The position numbers were made by a program, and so were the translations under genes. A DNA stretch of 52,507 nucleotides. It comes from Syntrophobacterales bacterium (GTDB lineage Bacteria > Desulfobacterota > Desulfobaccia > Desulfobaccales > 0-14-0-80-60-11). Positions 35,501-43,990 of this stretch are shown here, in pieces; position 1 is the first letter of the stretch, and every line of letters begins with the position of its first letter. The notes beneath the pieces were generated by a model. The model had not been told where the DNA came from. It searched no databases and saw nothing but the letters and a program-made list of their open reading frames with translations. Location of the stretch: NCBI GenBank assembly GCA_023512475.1, contig JAILZL010000019.1, positions 1-52,507 on the forward strand. The letters are read 5' to 3'.

Positions 35501-36469
35501 GGCCGCGGTGCGCAGGCCCAGCTCCCGGCACCAGCGGAAGGCGGTGCGGATCTGCTCCACCGTGATGCCCTTGTGGAGACGCTCCAGAACCGCGGGGGAG
35601 CCGCTTTCCACCCCGAAATAGAGGCCCGCCAGCCCGGCCCGCTGCATCAGGGCCAGAAGCTCCCGGTCCAGGGCGTCCACCCGGGTTTCGCAGGCCCAGG
35701 TGATCTTCAGGCCCTTTTGCAGCAAAAGGCGGCAGAAGGTTTCCGTGCGCTCCCGGTTGACGGTGAAATTGTCCTCCCGGAAATAGATGCCCTGGGCGCC
35801 GTAGGTGTGCACCAGGTATTCAATGTCGGCCACGATCCGCTCAGCGCTGAAGCAGGTGTACTTGCGGCCCCAGACGGAGCCCACGGAGCAGAAGGTGCAG
35901 GCGTAGGGACAGCCCCGACTGGTGTTGAGGGTGAAGACCGGCGCCCCGGGAAACCAGTCCCCCGTCCAGTTGTAGGGCTGATGAATGAAATAATCCCAGG
36001 CGGGCCGGGGCAGGTCGTCCAGGTTCTCCAGGCGGGGGGCCCGGATGAGACGGCGGCTGTCCCGGCCTTCCACCACCTCCAGGATGACCCCCTCCCCTTC
36101 GCCCTGCACCACATGATCCACAAACTCGGGGATGGTCTCCGGGGCCACCGCGGCGTGGGGGCCCCCCACGATGATCTTTCCCCGCCAACGGCCGGTCTGG
36201 CGCAGATATTCCAGGCGCCAGAGCATGCGCCGGGTGTCCCGGAAACAGATGGTGTTGGCGTACAGGCCCACCACCTCGATGTCATGCCGCCAGAGATAGT
36301 CCGTCTCCAGGAAATTGCTGGGTTTGAGATAATTGTCGATGAAAAAGACCCGGTGCCCGGCCTGGCGCAGCACCGAAATGAGAAAGCCCAGGCCCAGGGG
36401 CGGGCGCTTTTCGGTGGTGGAGAAGGGGGTCTGCGACGGCGCCGCGGAGGTGGCCAACAGGACGTTCAT
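32561..36469 (-). CDS. Fusion: B12-type radical SAM + three GT2 glycosyltransferases + TPR
   Basis: 1302 residues. Residues 1-140 are a cobalamin-binding-like domain (PPLGLGFLISVLRQAGHRVFFID, VGGPHAAVAPETIPEFVDHV). Residues 180-400 are radical SAM with the cluster C187-x3-C191-x2-C194 (RGCPYACTFC), and with GLYFGVESGS and VGTPGEE. Then come three family-2 glycosyltransferase domains: 419-625 (VDDASTD, RMDADD), 671-915 (VNDGG, YLDDDD) and 971-1190 (VDNASTD, LNNDT). They are joined by Pro/Ala-rich linkers at 640-670 and 925-970. A TPR-like unit (1245-1295) ends the protein. All catalytic motifs look intact. It probably assembles and modifies (for example methylates) a surface glycan. GGAGGCG precedes the ATG; the acyltransferase-methyltransferase gene ends 15 bases upstream. 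Confidence 0.9.
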   Translation of the reverse strand: MNVLLATSAAPSQTPFSTTEKRPPLGLGFLISVLRQAGHRVFFIDNYLKPSNFLETDYLWRHDIEVVGLYANTICFRDTRRMLWRLEYLRQTGRWRGKIIVGGPHAAVAPETIPEFVDHVVQGEGEGVILEVVEGRDSRRLIRAPRLENLDDLPRPAWDYFIHQPYNWTGDWFPGAPVFTLNTSRGCPYACTFCSVGSVWGRKYTCFSAERIVADIEYLVHTYGAQGIYFREDNFTVNRERTETFCRLLLQKGLKITWACETRVDALDRELLALMQRAGLAGLYFGVESGSPAVLERLHKGITVEQIRTAFRWCRELGLRTAASVIVGTPGEEPRDLELTRALLAEIQPTVTWYNVFVGIPTSRLYRQVLEKKEYDFIDDRGLVYLPGHNDRVRQFYGGGWDAGVPLRREPDGRLADPGVSVVMAVHNGALYLKEAVQSILNQTYPQFEFIIVDDASTDATPQLLEEFTDCRITVLRNPTRIGLTASLNRGIAQARAPYIARMDADDLSLPERLACQRQFLEEHPDCALVGSPYYLMDERGRLTGLVPVLTDPEELRAGLMEQNWFGHGSVMVRRQALLEVGGYNERYAYAQDYDLWLRLAERYQVANLPEPLYCWRKREEGISQARRAEQEHFARLARREAAARRQLPAPPATAAPEPPAAAPPPEPPLISVIVPTYNRPQMLVEAVESILHQTYPRVEIIVVNDGGVEVESLVAWLNRTGTLTYVRHDRNRGLAAARNTGLRLARGKYIAYLDDDDLFYPEHVETLVTALEQSRFRVAYTDACQAARIRDRGRWVTVSREVCLSHDFDRDSLLVQNLFPVLCVMHERACLEDVGLFDETLTSHEDWDLWIRLALKEEFLHIRKVTAEYSWCGDGSTMTSRIPEDFVRTLKLIHDRYAPYVADRPELKERQRRFLTEVLARPGMSPPPEKTSAVAPKEPVAPSLPPAGPGQASGSPPEAPPGSAAAPPPVSIIIPVYNHLELTQDCLNSLWEHTPAGLYELIVVDNASTDASGVFLAQQAAAGRLKLISNDANLGFSRACNQGARAAQGEFLLFLNNDTRVTPGWLEALLDTIRADETIAAVGAKLLYPDDSVQHAGVVFNREGRVYHLYRYLHRDHPAVNKVREFQVLTAACLVVRRAAFLAVGLFDENFLNGFEDVDLCLRLREAGWRLLYQPQAVVYHLESQTQGRFARELENCRYFRSKWQGRLVPDDESYYREDGLHLEWVRDAQGRRQAVLHDMNPNPFREEARARLEQGELLQALECYQKALRFNPLDPRHHLLQAEMEAVREMAAASATAEHA

Positions 36470-36484
36470 GAATCGCCTCCGGTT

Positions 36485-37501
36485 TCAGCCTTTTACCGCC
36501 AGGAAAAAGTTGCCGGCGATTTCCACCTGCGGGAAGGGACGCAGCAGGGCCCGCAGTTCCGCCGGGGTGTATTCGTGGATATGGGCATAGGTGGCGGGCG
36601 GGGAGCCGCTGCCGTCTTTCAGGGGCGTGGAGCCCACCAGCCGGCCCCCGGGCCTCAGCACCCGGTAAATCTCCGCCACCGTGCGCCGGGCCTGCAGCCG
36701 GGTGAGGTGCTCCAAAAGCTCAAAGCAGGTGACCACCTCAAAGGACTGGTCCGGAAAATCCAGGGCGGTGCAGCTCATCTGGCGGCAATCCAGGCCGTAG
36801 CGCTCCCGGGCCTGGAACACCGCCTCCTCGCTGTAATCCACCCCGATGATCCGGCCGCATTGCTCCCTGAAGAGCTGGGTGAGATACCCTTCGCCGCACC
36901 CCAGGTCCAGGACGGTGTCGCCGGGCCTCAGGTGGCCAAGACCGAACTCCGCCCGGCGCCGGATGTATTCCCAGTAGGGCTCGGGGGTAAGATCCACCGA
37001 GCAGCGCTCTGAGGTACGGAAATCCCAGGTGTCCCGGGGGGCCCGGTCTTTGATGATCCGGGCCGGGTTGCCGGCGATGACCTTGGCCATGGGGAAGGAT
37101 CGGGTCACCACTGCGCCGGCCCCCACCACCGTGCCTTTACCGAGGGTCACGCCGTCCAGGATGATGGCCCCGGCCCCCAGCCAGTTGTCGCCCATCAGGG
37201 TGATGCCCCGGCCGGAGTTGGGCTGCAGGGTGATGGGCCGGTCGAAGGAATCGAAGCTGTAGTTCTGGGCGTAGAGGCCGCAGTGCGGGGCGATGATGCA
37301 CCAGTCGCCGATCTCCACCCCGCCTTTGGCATGAATGACCGTGTAGTGATTGATGACCACGTGATTGCCGATGACGATGAAGCCGGTCTCCGGACGCAGG
37401 ACTACCCCCGCTTTGATCTGCACGTGGTCGCCGATGACCACGTTTTCCGGCTCCTCGATGATGGCCTGGGGTGAAATGACTGAGTGGCGGCCGATGTGCA
37501 T
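36485..37501 (-). CDS. Fusion: hexapeptide acyltransferase + SAM methyltransferase
   Basis: 338 residues. Residues 1-150 are a left-handed beta-helix acyltransferase with hexapeptide turns (IEEPENVVIGDHVQIKAGVVL, IGDWCIIAPHCGLYA, LGKGTVVGAGAVVTRSFP, VIAGNPARIIK), the same end as sugar O-acetyltransferases. Residues 190-320 are a class I SAM methyltransferase with motif I VLDLGCGEGYLTQLF, VDYSEEAV, and the post-motif block FELLEHLTRLQARRTVAEIYRVLRPGGRLVG. Each half resembles enzymes that modify lipopolysaccharide sugars, so one polypeptide may both acylate and methylate the glycan. ATG 37501 follows GGAGGGGG. It lies directly before the radical SAM-glycosyltransferase gene in one operon. Confidence 0.9.
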   Translation of the reverse strand: MHIGRHSVISPQAIIEEPENVVIGDHVQIKAGVVLRPETGFIVIGNHVVINHYTVIHAKGGVEIGDWCIIAPHCGLYAQNYSFDSFDRPITLQPNSGRGITLMGDNWLGAGAIILDGVTLGKGTVVGAGAVVTRSFPMAKVIAGNPARIIKDRAPRDTWDFRTSERCSVDLTPEPYWEYIRRRAEFGLGHLRPGDTVLDLGCGEGYLTQLFREQCGRIIGVDYSEEAVFQARERYGLDCRQMSCTALDFPDQSFEVVTCFELLEHLTRLQARRTVAEIYRVLRPGGRLVGSTPLKDGSGSPPATYAHIHEYTPAELRALLRPFPQVEIAGNFFLAVKG

Positions 37502-37662
37502 GCCTGTGCCCCCTCCACCGGTTACCCGGCCCTCTCCGGCGGCCGGCCTTCCCTGGGGGTAAGTGCAACAACCGGGCCACAGGGACCATCTTGACAATGT
37601 CGCAGTTTTCCTGGAAGCTAAGGCGGAGCCGGCACCCCTTTCCGGCAGAATTTTCCCGCAGC

Positions 37663-39300
37663 ATGACCTCCTTGTCCCGCCCCCTCTTCGGACTGACCGT
37701 CGCCCCCTCAGGAGCCCGGGTGCGCCTGGCGGTGGTGGTGGCCACGGCGCTGGGGGTGTTCTTCTGGCGGCTGGGCGCGGCGGGGCTCATGGATCCGGAC
37801 GAAGGCCGCTATGCCGAGATGGCCCGGGAGATGGCGGTCCTGGGGGACTGGCTCCTCCCCCACCTAAATGACGTCCCTTATCTGGAAAAGCCCCCCCTGG
37901 TGACCTGGCTCATCGCCATGAGCTTCCTGCTGTTCGGGCTGACGGAGTTTGCCGCCCGCCTGCCGGTGGCCCTCTCCGCCGTGGCCGGGGTGCTGATGGC
38001 GTATGCCCTGGGCCGGCGCTGGTGGGGGGAGGCCGCCGGCTTCTGGGCCGCCCTGGTCCTGGCCACCTGCGGGGGCTATGTGGCTTTGGGCCGCCTCCTC
38101 ACCCTGGACATGACCCTGGCCCTGTTCCTTAATGCCGCCGTGGCCTGGGGCTATCTGGCCTATGAGGAGGAGCGCCGGGGCCTGCTGCTGCCGGCTTATG
38201 CGTCCCTGGCCCTGGCGGTGCTCACCAAGGGTCCCGTGGCCCTGGTGCTGGCGGTCCTCATCCTGGGGGGCGTCAGCCTGGGGGAGAGGCGCCGGCGGTG
38301 GACCTTCTGGCTGTCCCCCGGGGGTCTCCTGCTGTGCGCGGCCCTCAGCCTGCCGTGGTTTTTCTGGGTGAGCCTGTCCATCCCGGAATTTCCCCGCTAT
38401 TTTTTCTGGGATCACCACGTGGGCCGCTTCGCCACCGCACCCATTCATCCGGAACCCTTTTATTATTACCTGCCGGTGCTCCTGGCGGCCCTGCTGCCCT
38501 GGACGCCCCTCCTTCCCGGGGCCGTGCTGGCTTCCCGGGCCTGGGCCGACCCCCGGGGCCGCTTCCTCCTGCTGTGGGGCGGGGCCATCCTCGGGTTTTA
38601 CAGCCTCTCCCAGGGGAAACTGGCGCCTTATATTCTGCCGGCGCTGTTGCCCCTGGCCCTGCTCCTGGGCCGGGCCCTGGCCCTGAGCTGGCCGGACCGG
38701 GCCCTCACGGTGGGGATTGCCGCCTGGCTGGGGATCGGGCTTCTGGCCGCGGGGTTGTACATCTGGATGCCGGCGGCCTGGGCCCGGGAGGTGGCCAAAA
38801 CCGCCGGCCTGGGCGAGGCTCTCCCCCTGCCCATCGGGGTGGGGGTGGCCGGAGCCGCCCTGGCCCTGCTCTGTCGCCGCCGGTGGCCCCTGGGGCTGGG
38901 AGCCGCGATCCTGGCCCTCACCGCCGCCCTGATCCTGGGGCTGATCAGCACCTACCGTTCCCCCCGGGAGGCCGGCTTGGCCGCGGCGGCCCGGGTGCCC
39001 CCGGAGGCCCCGGTGGTGGGCGTCCGGGTTTACTCCCAGGCCTTGTCCTTTTACCTGCGCCGGCCCTTTTATCTCTTCCAGTTCACGGGGGAGCTGGAGT
39101 TCGGCCTCAGCCTCAGACCGGAGGCCGCCTGGGTGCTCCGGAGCTGGGAGGAGGTAACGCACCTGGCCCGGACGCAGCCGCAGGTGCTGTTCCTGGTCCG
39201 GCGGGGGGATCAGGCCGCGCTCAGCCAGCGGCTGCCGGGCGCCTGGCAGGAGGTGGCGCGCTTCAAGGATTGTCATTTGCTGGCATTTACGGCACAATGA
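37663..39300 (+). CDS. GT39/ArnT-type membrane glycosyltransferase
   Basis: 545 residues with about eleven membrane helices. The first periplasmic loop has GLMDPDEGRYAEMAREM, the catalytic DE motif of the ArnT/PMT-like family that uses polyprenyl-phosphate sugars, followed by LNDVPYLEKPPLVTWL. The loop FYYYLPVLLAALLPWTPLLP and a soluble C-terminal part (about 430-545) complete the family layout. It should transfer a sugar to lipid A, a glycan or a protein on the periplasmic face. ATG 37663 gives the expected short N-terminus. It is divergent from the glycan-modification operon, with a 161-base shared control region. Confidence 0.9.
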   Translation: MTSLSRPLFGLTVAPSGARVRLAVVVATALGVFFWRLGAAGLMDPDEGRYAEMAREMAVLGDWLLPHLNDVPYLEKPPLVTWLIAMSFLLFGLTEFAARLPVALSAVAGVLMAYALGRRWWGEAAGFWAALVLATCGGYVALGRLLTLDMTLALFLNAAVAWGYLAYEEERRGLLLPAYASLALAVLTKGPVALVLAVLILGGVSLGERRRRWTFWLSPGGLLLCAALSLPWFFWVSLSIPEFPRYFFWDHHVGRFATAPIHPEPFYYYLPVLLAALLPWTPLLPGAVLASRAWADPRGRFLLLWGGAILGFYSLSQGKLAPYILPALLPLALLLGRALALSWPDRALTVGIAAWLGIGLLAAGLYIWMPAAWAREVAKTAGLGEALPLPIGVGVAGAALALLCRRRWPLGLGAAILALTAALILGLISTYRSPREAGLAAAARVPPEAPVVGVRVYSQALSFYLRRPFYLFQFTGELEFGLSLRPEAAWVLRSWEEVTHLARTQPQVLFLVRRGDQAALSQRLPGAWQEVARFKDCHLLAFTAQ

Positions 39301-39404
39301 CCTACGGCTCCATATTCCGCCCTCACCATAACGCCGATCGGGCGGGGGTTGGGGCCATATCCCCCGAGTCAACCCGTTACCGACGTCATCCCGTGCCGGC
39401 CTCC

Positions 39405-40538
39405 ATGCCCCGCATCCTCTACCGCTACCTCCTGACGGAGATCCTGCACCCTTTTGTGGTGAGCCTGTTCGCCTTCACCACCATCGTCTTTTCCGGCCGT
39501 CTGATGCGTCTGGTGCAGCTGATCGTGGTCAAAGGCATCGGTCTGGGGGACATCCTCCGGGCCTGCGTCTATCTTCTGCCCTACCTGCTCATCTTCACCC
39601 TGCCCATGGCCGGCACGGTGGGCATCATGCTGGCCCTGATGCGCCTCACCGTGGACCACGAGATCATCGCCCTGAAGGTCTCCGGCCTCAGCTACCGCCA
39701 GCTGCTGGCGCCGCTGCTGGCCTTTTCCCTGGCGGTGGCCGCCCTCACCTTGGTGCTGACCGTGTATGGGGCGCCCTGGGCCCGGCGGCAGACCCAGGCC
39801 CTTTTAAGCGACGTGGTCCGCCGCCGGGCGGATCTGGGCATCCAGGAACAGGTCTTCAACACCGAATTCAAGGGGCTGGTGATCTATGCGAGCCGGGTGG
39901 TGGCCGTGGGCCAGCAGTTGGAGGGCATCTTCCTGTATGATTCCCGGGACCGGGACAACCCCCAGACCGTCTATGCCCGGCAGGGGATGCTCGCCTATGA
40001 CCCGGGCACGGGGAGCCTGCTCCTGAAGCTCCACGACGGGGTCATCATCCGCTGGGACCCCGCCGGCCATCGACGCCATACGGTGGATTTCACTTCGTAC
40101 ACCCTGCCTTTGCCCCTGGGGGGCGACCAGGCTCCCGGGCGCTCCGAGGCCGAGATGTCCGTGAAGGACCTGCGCCGGGCCCTGGCGCGGCATGCCCCGG
40201 GAAGTGAACCCTACAACCGGGCGGCGGTGGAGCTGGGCCAGCGCTTTGCCCTGCCCGCGGGCGCCCTCATTCTCTGCCTCCTGGCGGTGCCTCTGGGGTT
40301 GAGCCCGGTGCAGCACGGCCGCACCTGGGGTCTGGTGGTCGGCCTCGGGGTTTTCCTCACCTATTACATCATCTTCACCGCCTCCTGGCGCCTGGCGGTG
40401 CAGGCCCAGCTCTCCCCCTTCCTGGCGCCCTGGAGCGCCAATGTCCTCTTTGCCGTGGTGGCCCTTTACCTCTGGCGCCGCACGGTGCAGGAGCGGCCCC
40501 TGCTGCCCGGGAGCCGCGGGAGGCCCGGCGGAGTCTGA
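39405..40538 (+). CDS. lptF: LPS export permease, LptF/LptG family
   Basis: 377 residues. The N-terminus ILYRYLLTEILHPFVVSLFAFTTIVFSGRLMRL is typical LptF. Six helices flank a periplasmic beta-jellyroll domain (about 130-270), and the C-terminal block FALPAGALILCLLAVPLGLSP is the family signature. With LptG and the LptB ATPase it extracts lipopolysaccharide from the inner membrane. The usual partner lptG is not adjacent. It follows the GT39 gene with a 104-base gap and may be cotranscribed, which fits a surface-glycan theme. The choice of LptF over LptG rests on the N-terminus. Confidence 0.88.
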   Translation: MPRILYRYLLTEILHPFVVSLFAFTTIVFSGRLMRLVQLIVVKGIGLGDILRACVYLLPYLLIFTLPMAGTVGIMLALMRLTVDHEIIALKVSGLSYRQLLAPLLAFSLAVAALTLVLTVYGAPWARRQTQALLSDVVRRRADLGIQEQVFNTEFKGLVIYASRVVAVGQQLEGIFLYDSRDRDNPQTVYARQGMLAYDPGTGSLLLKLHDGVIIRWDPAGHRRHTVDFTSYTLPLPLGGDQAPGRSEAEMSVKDLRRALARHAPGSEPYNRAAVELGQRFALPAGALILCLLAVPLGLSPVQHGRTWGLVVGLGVFLTYYIIFTASWRLAVQAQLSPFLAPWSANVLFAVVALYLWRRTVQERPLLPGSRGRPGGV

Positions 40539-40691
40539 GGGGCCCCTCCCCTTTCCCCTGCCACAGAGGCTCACCTGCCGGGACGGGAAGACGCCCTCCA
40601 GGCTGTCTTCCTATCCCCACAGCAGAGCCGCACCCTCGCCCCCACCAAAATCCACCGCCCCCGTGCCTCCCCTGCGCAGAGGGCCCCAAAG

Positions 40692-40722
40692 AAAAGGCCG
40701 GCCCCTGATGCAGGAGCCGGCC
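40692..40722 (-). terminator. Rho-independent terminator after hppA
   Basis: On the minus strand the 11-bp stem GGCCGGCTCCT / AGGGGCCGGCC closes a five-base loop and is followed by TTTTCTTT, 26 bases past the hppA stop. Confidence 0.88.
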
Positions 40723-40747
40723 GGGAGCTCAGAGAAGGTTCAGAGGC

Positions 40748-42808
40748 TTACTTGATGAGCAGGGGCACGATCAAGAGGGCCACGATGTTCACCACCTTGA
40801 TCATGGGGTTGATGGCCGGGCCGGCGGTGTCCTTGTAGGGGTCGCCCACGGTGTCGCCGGTGACCGCCGCCTTGTGGGCGTCGGAGCCCTTCCCGCCGTA
40901 GAGGCCGTCCTCAATGGCCTTCTTGGCGTTGTCCCAGGCGCCGCCGCCGGAGGTCATGGCGATGGCCAGGAACAGACCGGTGACGATGGAGCCGATGAGC
41001 ATGCCGCCCAGGGCCACCGGACCCAGACCGGGCATGAAGCCGACGATGATGGGGGAGAGCACCGGGATGAGGGCCGGCACCATCATCTGCCGCAGCGCCG
41101 CCTTGGTGACGATGTCCACGCAGGTGCCGTACTCGGGCTTGGCGGTGCCTTCCATGATGCCGGGGATCTCCCGGAACTGCCGCCGCACCTCGTCCACCAC
41201 GCCGCCCGCGGCCTTACCCACGGCCTCCATGCACAGGGCGCCGAAGTAATAGGGCAGCAGGCCGCCGATGAACAGGCCGGCCAGCACCCGGGGATCGGAG
41301 AGGTCAAAGGTCATGGCCCCGGGGAAGGAGCGGGAGTACTCGGCGAAGAGCACCAGGGCCGCCAGACCCGCGGAGCCGATGGCGTAGCCCTTGGTCACCG
41401 CCTTGGTGGTGTTGCCCACCGCATCCAGGGGATCGGTGATGTTGCGGATCTCATCCGGGAGCTCGGCCATCTCGGCAATGCCGCCGGCGTTATCGGTGAT
41501 GGGCCCGTAGGAGTCGATGGCCACCACAATGCCGGTCATGGAGAGCATGGACACGGCGGAGAGGGCGATGGCGTAGAGGCCGGTGCCGGGGCTCGCAAAG
41601 CCGCCGCCCAGGTGGAAGGCCGCCAGAATGGCCAGCACGATGACGATCACCGGCGCGCCGGTGGCCTTCATGGAGATGGCCAGACCCTGGATGACGTTGG
41701 TGCCGTGGCCGGTGGTGGAGGCCAGGGCGATGGACTTCACCGGGGCAAAGCTCTTGGAGGTGAAGTACTCGGTGATGGCCACGATGAGGCCGGTGAGGAT
41801 CACGCCGATGACGGCCAGCAGGAAGACGTTAAAGGGCGGAATGACAAAGCCGGCGCCGCCCTTCACCGCCTTGGCGGCCACCCCGGTCATGAACTTCTGG
41901 GCCAGGGGATAGAAGGCGATGGTGGCCAGCACTGCGGAGGCGATGAGGCCCTTGTACAGGGCGCCCATGATGTACTGGGATTTGCCCAGACGCACAAAGA
42001 AGGTGCCGGCGATGGAGGCCAGGATGGAGACGCCGCCGATGACCAGGGGGAAGATCACCGCCGGGGAGGTGGGGCCGTAGACGGTGGCGGCCAGGAGCAT
42101 GGCGGCCACTGCGGTCACCACGTAGGTCTCATAGAGGTCGGCGGCCATACCGGCGCAGTCACCCACGTTGTCGCCCACGTTGTCGGCGATGACCGCAGGG
42201 TTTCTGGGGTCGTCCTCGGGGATGCCCGCTTCCACCTTGCCCACCAGGTCAGCGCCCACGTCCGCCGCCTTGGTGTAGATGCCGCCGCCCAACCGGGCGA
42301 AGACGCTCACCAGGGAGCAGCCGAAGCCCAGACCCACCAGGGCGTGCATGGCCTCTTTGGGATCCACGGCCAACAGGAACTTGTAGTAGCCGGCCACGCT
42401 CAGGAGAGCCAGACCTACCACCAGCAGGCCGGTCACCGAGCCGCCCCGGAAGGCCACCTTGAGGGCGTGGGCCATGCTGGTGAAGGCCGCCTGGGCGGTG
42501 CGCACATTGGCCCGCACCGACACATACATGCCCACGTAACCGGCGGCGGCGGAGCCCATGGCGCCGATGACGAAACCGATGGCGGTGTACTTGCCCAGCC
42601 CGAAGAGGAGGATGAAGATCACCGCGCCCACCATGGCCACGGTCTTATACTGCCGGTTCAGGAAGGCGTTGGCCCCTTCTTTCACGGCGTCCGAGATCGC
42701 CTGCATGCGCGGGGACCCCGGGTCCTGCTTCAACACCCAGCTGGTGGTGAACAGCCCGTAGGCTACACCAGCCAAACCACACAACAAGGCAAAATTGATA
42801 ATGTCCAT
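40748..42808 (-). CDS. hppA: Membrane proton-translocating pyrophosphatase
   Basis: 686 residues, about sixteen membrane helices. The pyrophosphate site is [45 protein letters not shown], and the second acidic motif is near [10 protein letters not shown]. The sequence [21 protein letters not shown] has lysine where K+-dependent enzymes have alanine, so this is the K+-independent, H+-pumping type. It couples PPi hydrolysis to proton export across the inner membrane. AAAGGAGG precedes the ATG. The promoter is at 42933-42961. Confidence 0.97.
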   Translation of the reverse strand: MDIINFALLCGLAGVAYGLFTTSWVLKQDPGSPRMQAISDAVKEGANAFLNRQYKTVAMVGAVIFILLFGLGKYTAIGFVIGAMGSAAAGYVGMYVSVRANVRTAQAAFTSMAHALKVAFRGGSVTGLLVVGLALLSVAGYYKFLLAVDPKEAMHALVGLGFGCSLVSVFARLGGGIYTKAADVGADLVGKVEAGIPEDDPRNPAVIADNVGDNVGDCAGMAADLYETYVVTAVAAMLLAATVYGPTSPAVIFPLVIGGVSILASIAGTFFVRLGKSQYIMGALYKGLIASAVLATIAFYPLAQKFMTGVAAKAVKGGAGFVIPPFNVFLLAVIGVILTGLIVAITEYFTSKSFAPVKSIALASTTGHGTNVIQGLAISMKATGAPVIVIVLAILAAFHLGGGFASPGTGLYAIALSAVSMLSMTGIVVAIDSYGPITDNAGGIAEMAELPDEIRNITDPLDAVGNTTKAVTKGYAIGSAGLAALVLFAEYSRSFPGAMTFDLSDPRVLAGLFIGGLLPYYFGALCMEAVGKAAGGVVDEVRRQFREIPGIMEGTAKPEYGTCVDIVTKAALRQMMVPALIPVLSPIIVGFMPGLGPVALGGMLIGSIVTGLFLAIAMTSGGGAWDNAKKAIEDGLYGGKGSDAHKAAVTGDTVGDPYKDTAGPAINPMIKVVNIVALLIVPLLIK

Positions 42809-42932
42809 CCGCAGCTACCCTCCTTTGGAGATTGGTGTTGCCGATATCGTCAGGCCCTCAGGCCCGATGCGCCCGGGGCGGCCTGTCCCCGGACCCACCG
42901 GGGGCCTCTGACCCAGCCACCTCAGATGTCCA

Positions 42933-42961
42933 TTCATACCTTAACCCAGGCCTGATGTAAA
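42933..42961 (-). promoter_or_regulatory. Sigma-70-type promoter of hppA
   Basis: On the minus strand TTTACA (42956-42961) and TATGAA (42933-42938) are 17 bases apart, about 125 bases before the hppA start codon. Confidence 0.6.
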
Positions 42962-43024
42962 GGAAAATTTTCACAAACAAATACCACAGTTTAGCCCTTC
43001 AGCCGGGCCTCCAGGCAGGATTCA

Positions 43025-43696
43025 TTATCCTGAAGGGGAATTTTTGGAGGGCGGGGCCTCCGGCAGCCGGGGCACCTCCGCCTCCCCGGTTGGGTCCGGA
43101 AGTGCGGGAGCCGCCTCCATCTCCCCCTCCGGCAACACCAGACCGTGGCGCTCCGCCAGATACTGCAGATAGCGCAGTTCCAGGGCCCGCTTCTGGAGGC
43201 GGTAGTGGAGATACAGCCATAAGGTGACCAGGACGCACAGGAAGGCCACCAGGGCCGCCAGGAGATAGGTTCCCGCCAGCCCCAGGGCTTTGAAGAGGCC
43301 GGCCAGGCCCGCCAGCAGGGCCCCTCCCTGCCACAGCAGGAGCACCACGGCCAGCAGCCCCAGGACGGTGAGCACAAATCTCCGGACCCGGCGGGAACGG
43401 GAGCCGGCCTGCCCCGCGGGCTCTCCGGCCTCCGAGGGTGCAGCCACGGTCTCAAAACCCCAGATGATGAGGCCGAACAGTAAAAGCAGGGCAATGGGGG
43501 CCGCAAAGGCCACCAGAAGATATTCCCGCCAGGGGAAGGGCACCTCCCGGACCGGCCCCCCGAACATGCCCTCATCAATCTGCCAGATGAGGGTGAAGAG
43601 AAAGATGATGGCCTCCACCACGGCCACCACCACCAGGAAACTGTTGAAGAGGTAACGCCTCTCCAGAGGCGAATAAAAATCGAAGTATTTTTTCAT
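43025..43696 (-). CDS. Hypothetical integral membrane protein
   Basis: 223 residues from ATG 43696 (MKKYFDFYSPLERRYLFN). Four hydrophobic helices are seen: VVVAVVEAIIFLFTLIW, YLLVAFAAPIALLLLFGLIIWGF, FVLTVLGLLAVVLLLWQGGALLAGLAG and TYLLAALVAFLCVLVTLWLYLHY. The last is followed by a helix QKRALELRYLQYLAERHG and an acidic, Pro-rich tail. I know no family. It is read in the same direction as hppA, 216 bases upstream of it. Confidence 0.68.
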   Translation of the reverse strand: MKKYFDFYSPLERRYLFNSFLVVVAVVEAIIFLFTLIWQIDEGMFGGPVREVPFPWREYLLVAFAAPIALLLLFGLIIWGFETVAAPSEAGEPAGQAGSRSRRVRRFVLTVLGLLAVVLLLWQGGALLAGLAGLFKALGLAGTYLLAALVAFLCVLVTLWLYLHYRLQKRALELRYLQYLAERHGLVLPEGEMEAAPALPDPTGEAEVPRLPEAPPSKNSPSG

Positions 43697-43845
43697 CACG
43701 GTTGCCTGTCCCACAGCAAGACCCCCGGCCCAGGGAGCAGGCCGGGGAGGAAATGGCGGGGGAGTCGGCCGGCTTCATCCAATAACGCCCGTGCCCAAGG
43801 GTGCCGCGGCAAAGAGGGCCTGCGGTGCCGCCAGGGGGCGCATCG

Positions 43846-43990
43846 CAGGCGGTTAAATAACCCCTCCCCGACATCTGGTGGGATGAGGCTGGCCGATTTT
43901 ACCGAAGCCACATCCCCTTGATGGGTGGAGGCGGTTTGGAAGAAGGCCAGGGCTCTGTGACCTCTCGCCCCTTCCCCGGATAACACCCTG
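43846..43990 (+). repeat. Intergenic inverted-end repeat, copy B (MITE-like)
   Basis: 145 bp. The left end is CAGGCGGTTAAATAACCCC, the core GGTGGGATGAGGCTGGCCGA, and the right end, read in reverse, CAGGGTGTTATCCGGGG. The right half has the same GC-rich segment as copy A (AGGGCTCTGTGACC). The right end is immediately followed by the CTA (TAG) stop of the 43991 gene. Confidence 0.8.

Noticed and set aside
32567-37012. A very long open frame (1481 codons) antisense to the radical SAM-glycosyltransferase gene
   Set aside because: It is a by-product of high GC: the product is low-complexity, rich in Gly, Ala, His, Gln and Leu, with no ribosome site, while the other strand encodes complete enzyme motifs.
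40874-42955. 693-codon open frame antisense to hppA
   Set aside because: Low-complexity His/Gly/Ala product; the opposite strand is a fully conserved pyrophosphatase.
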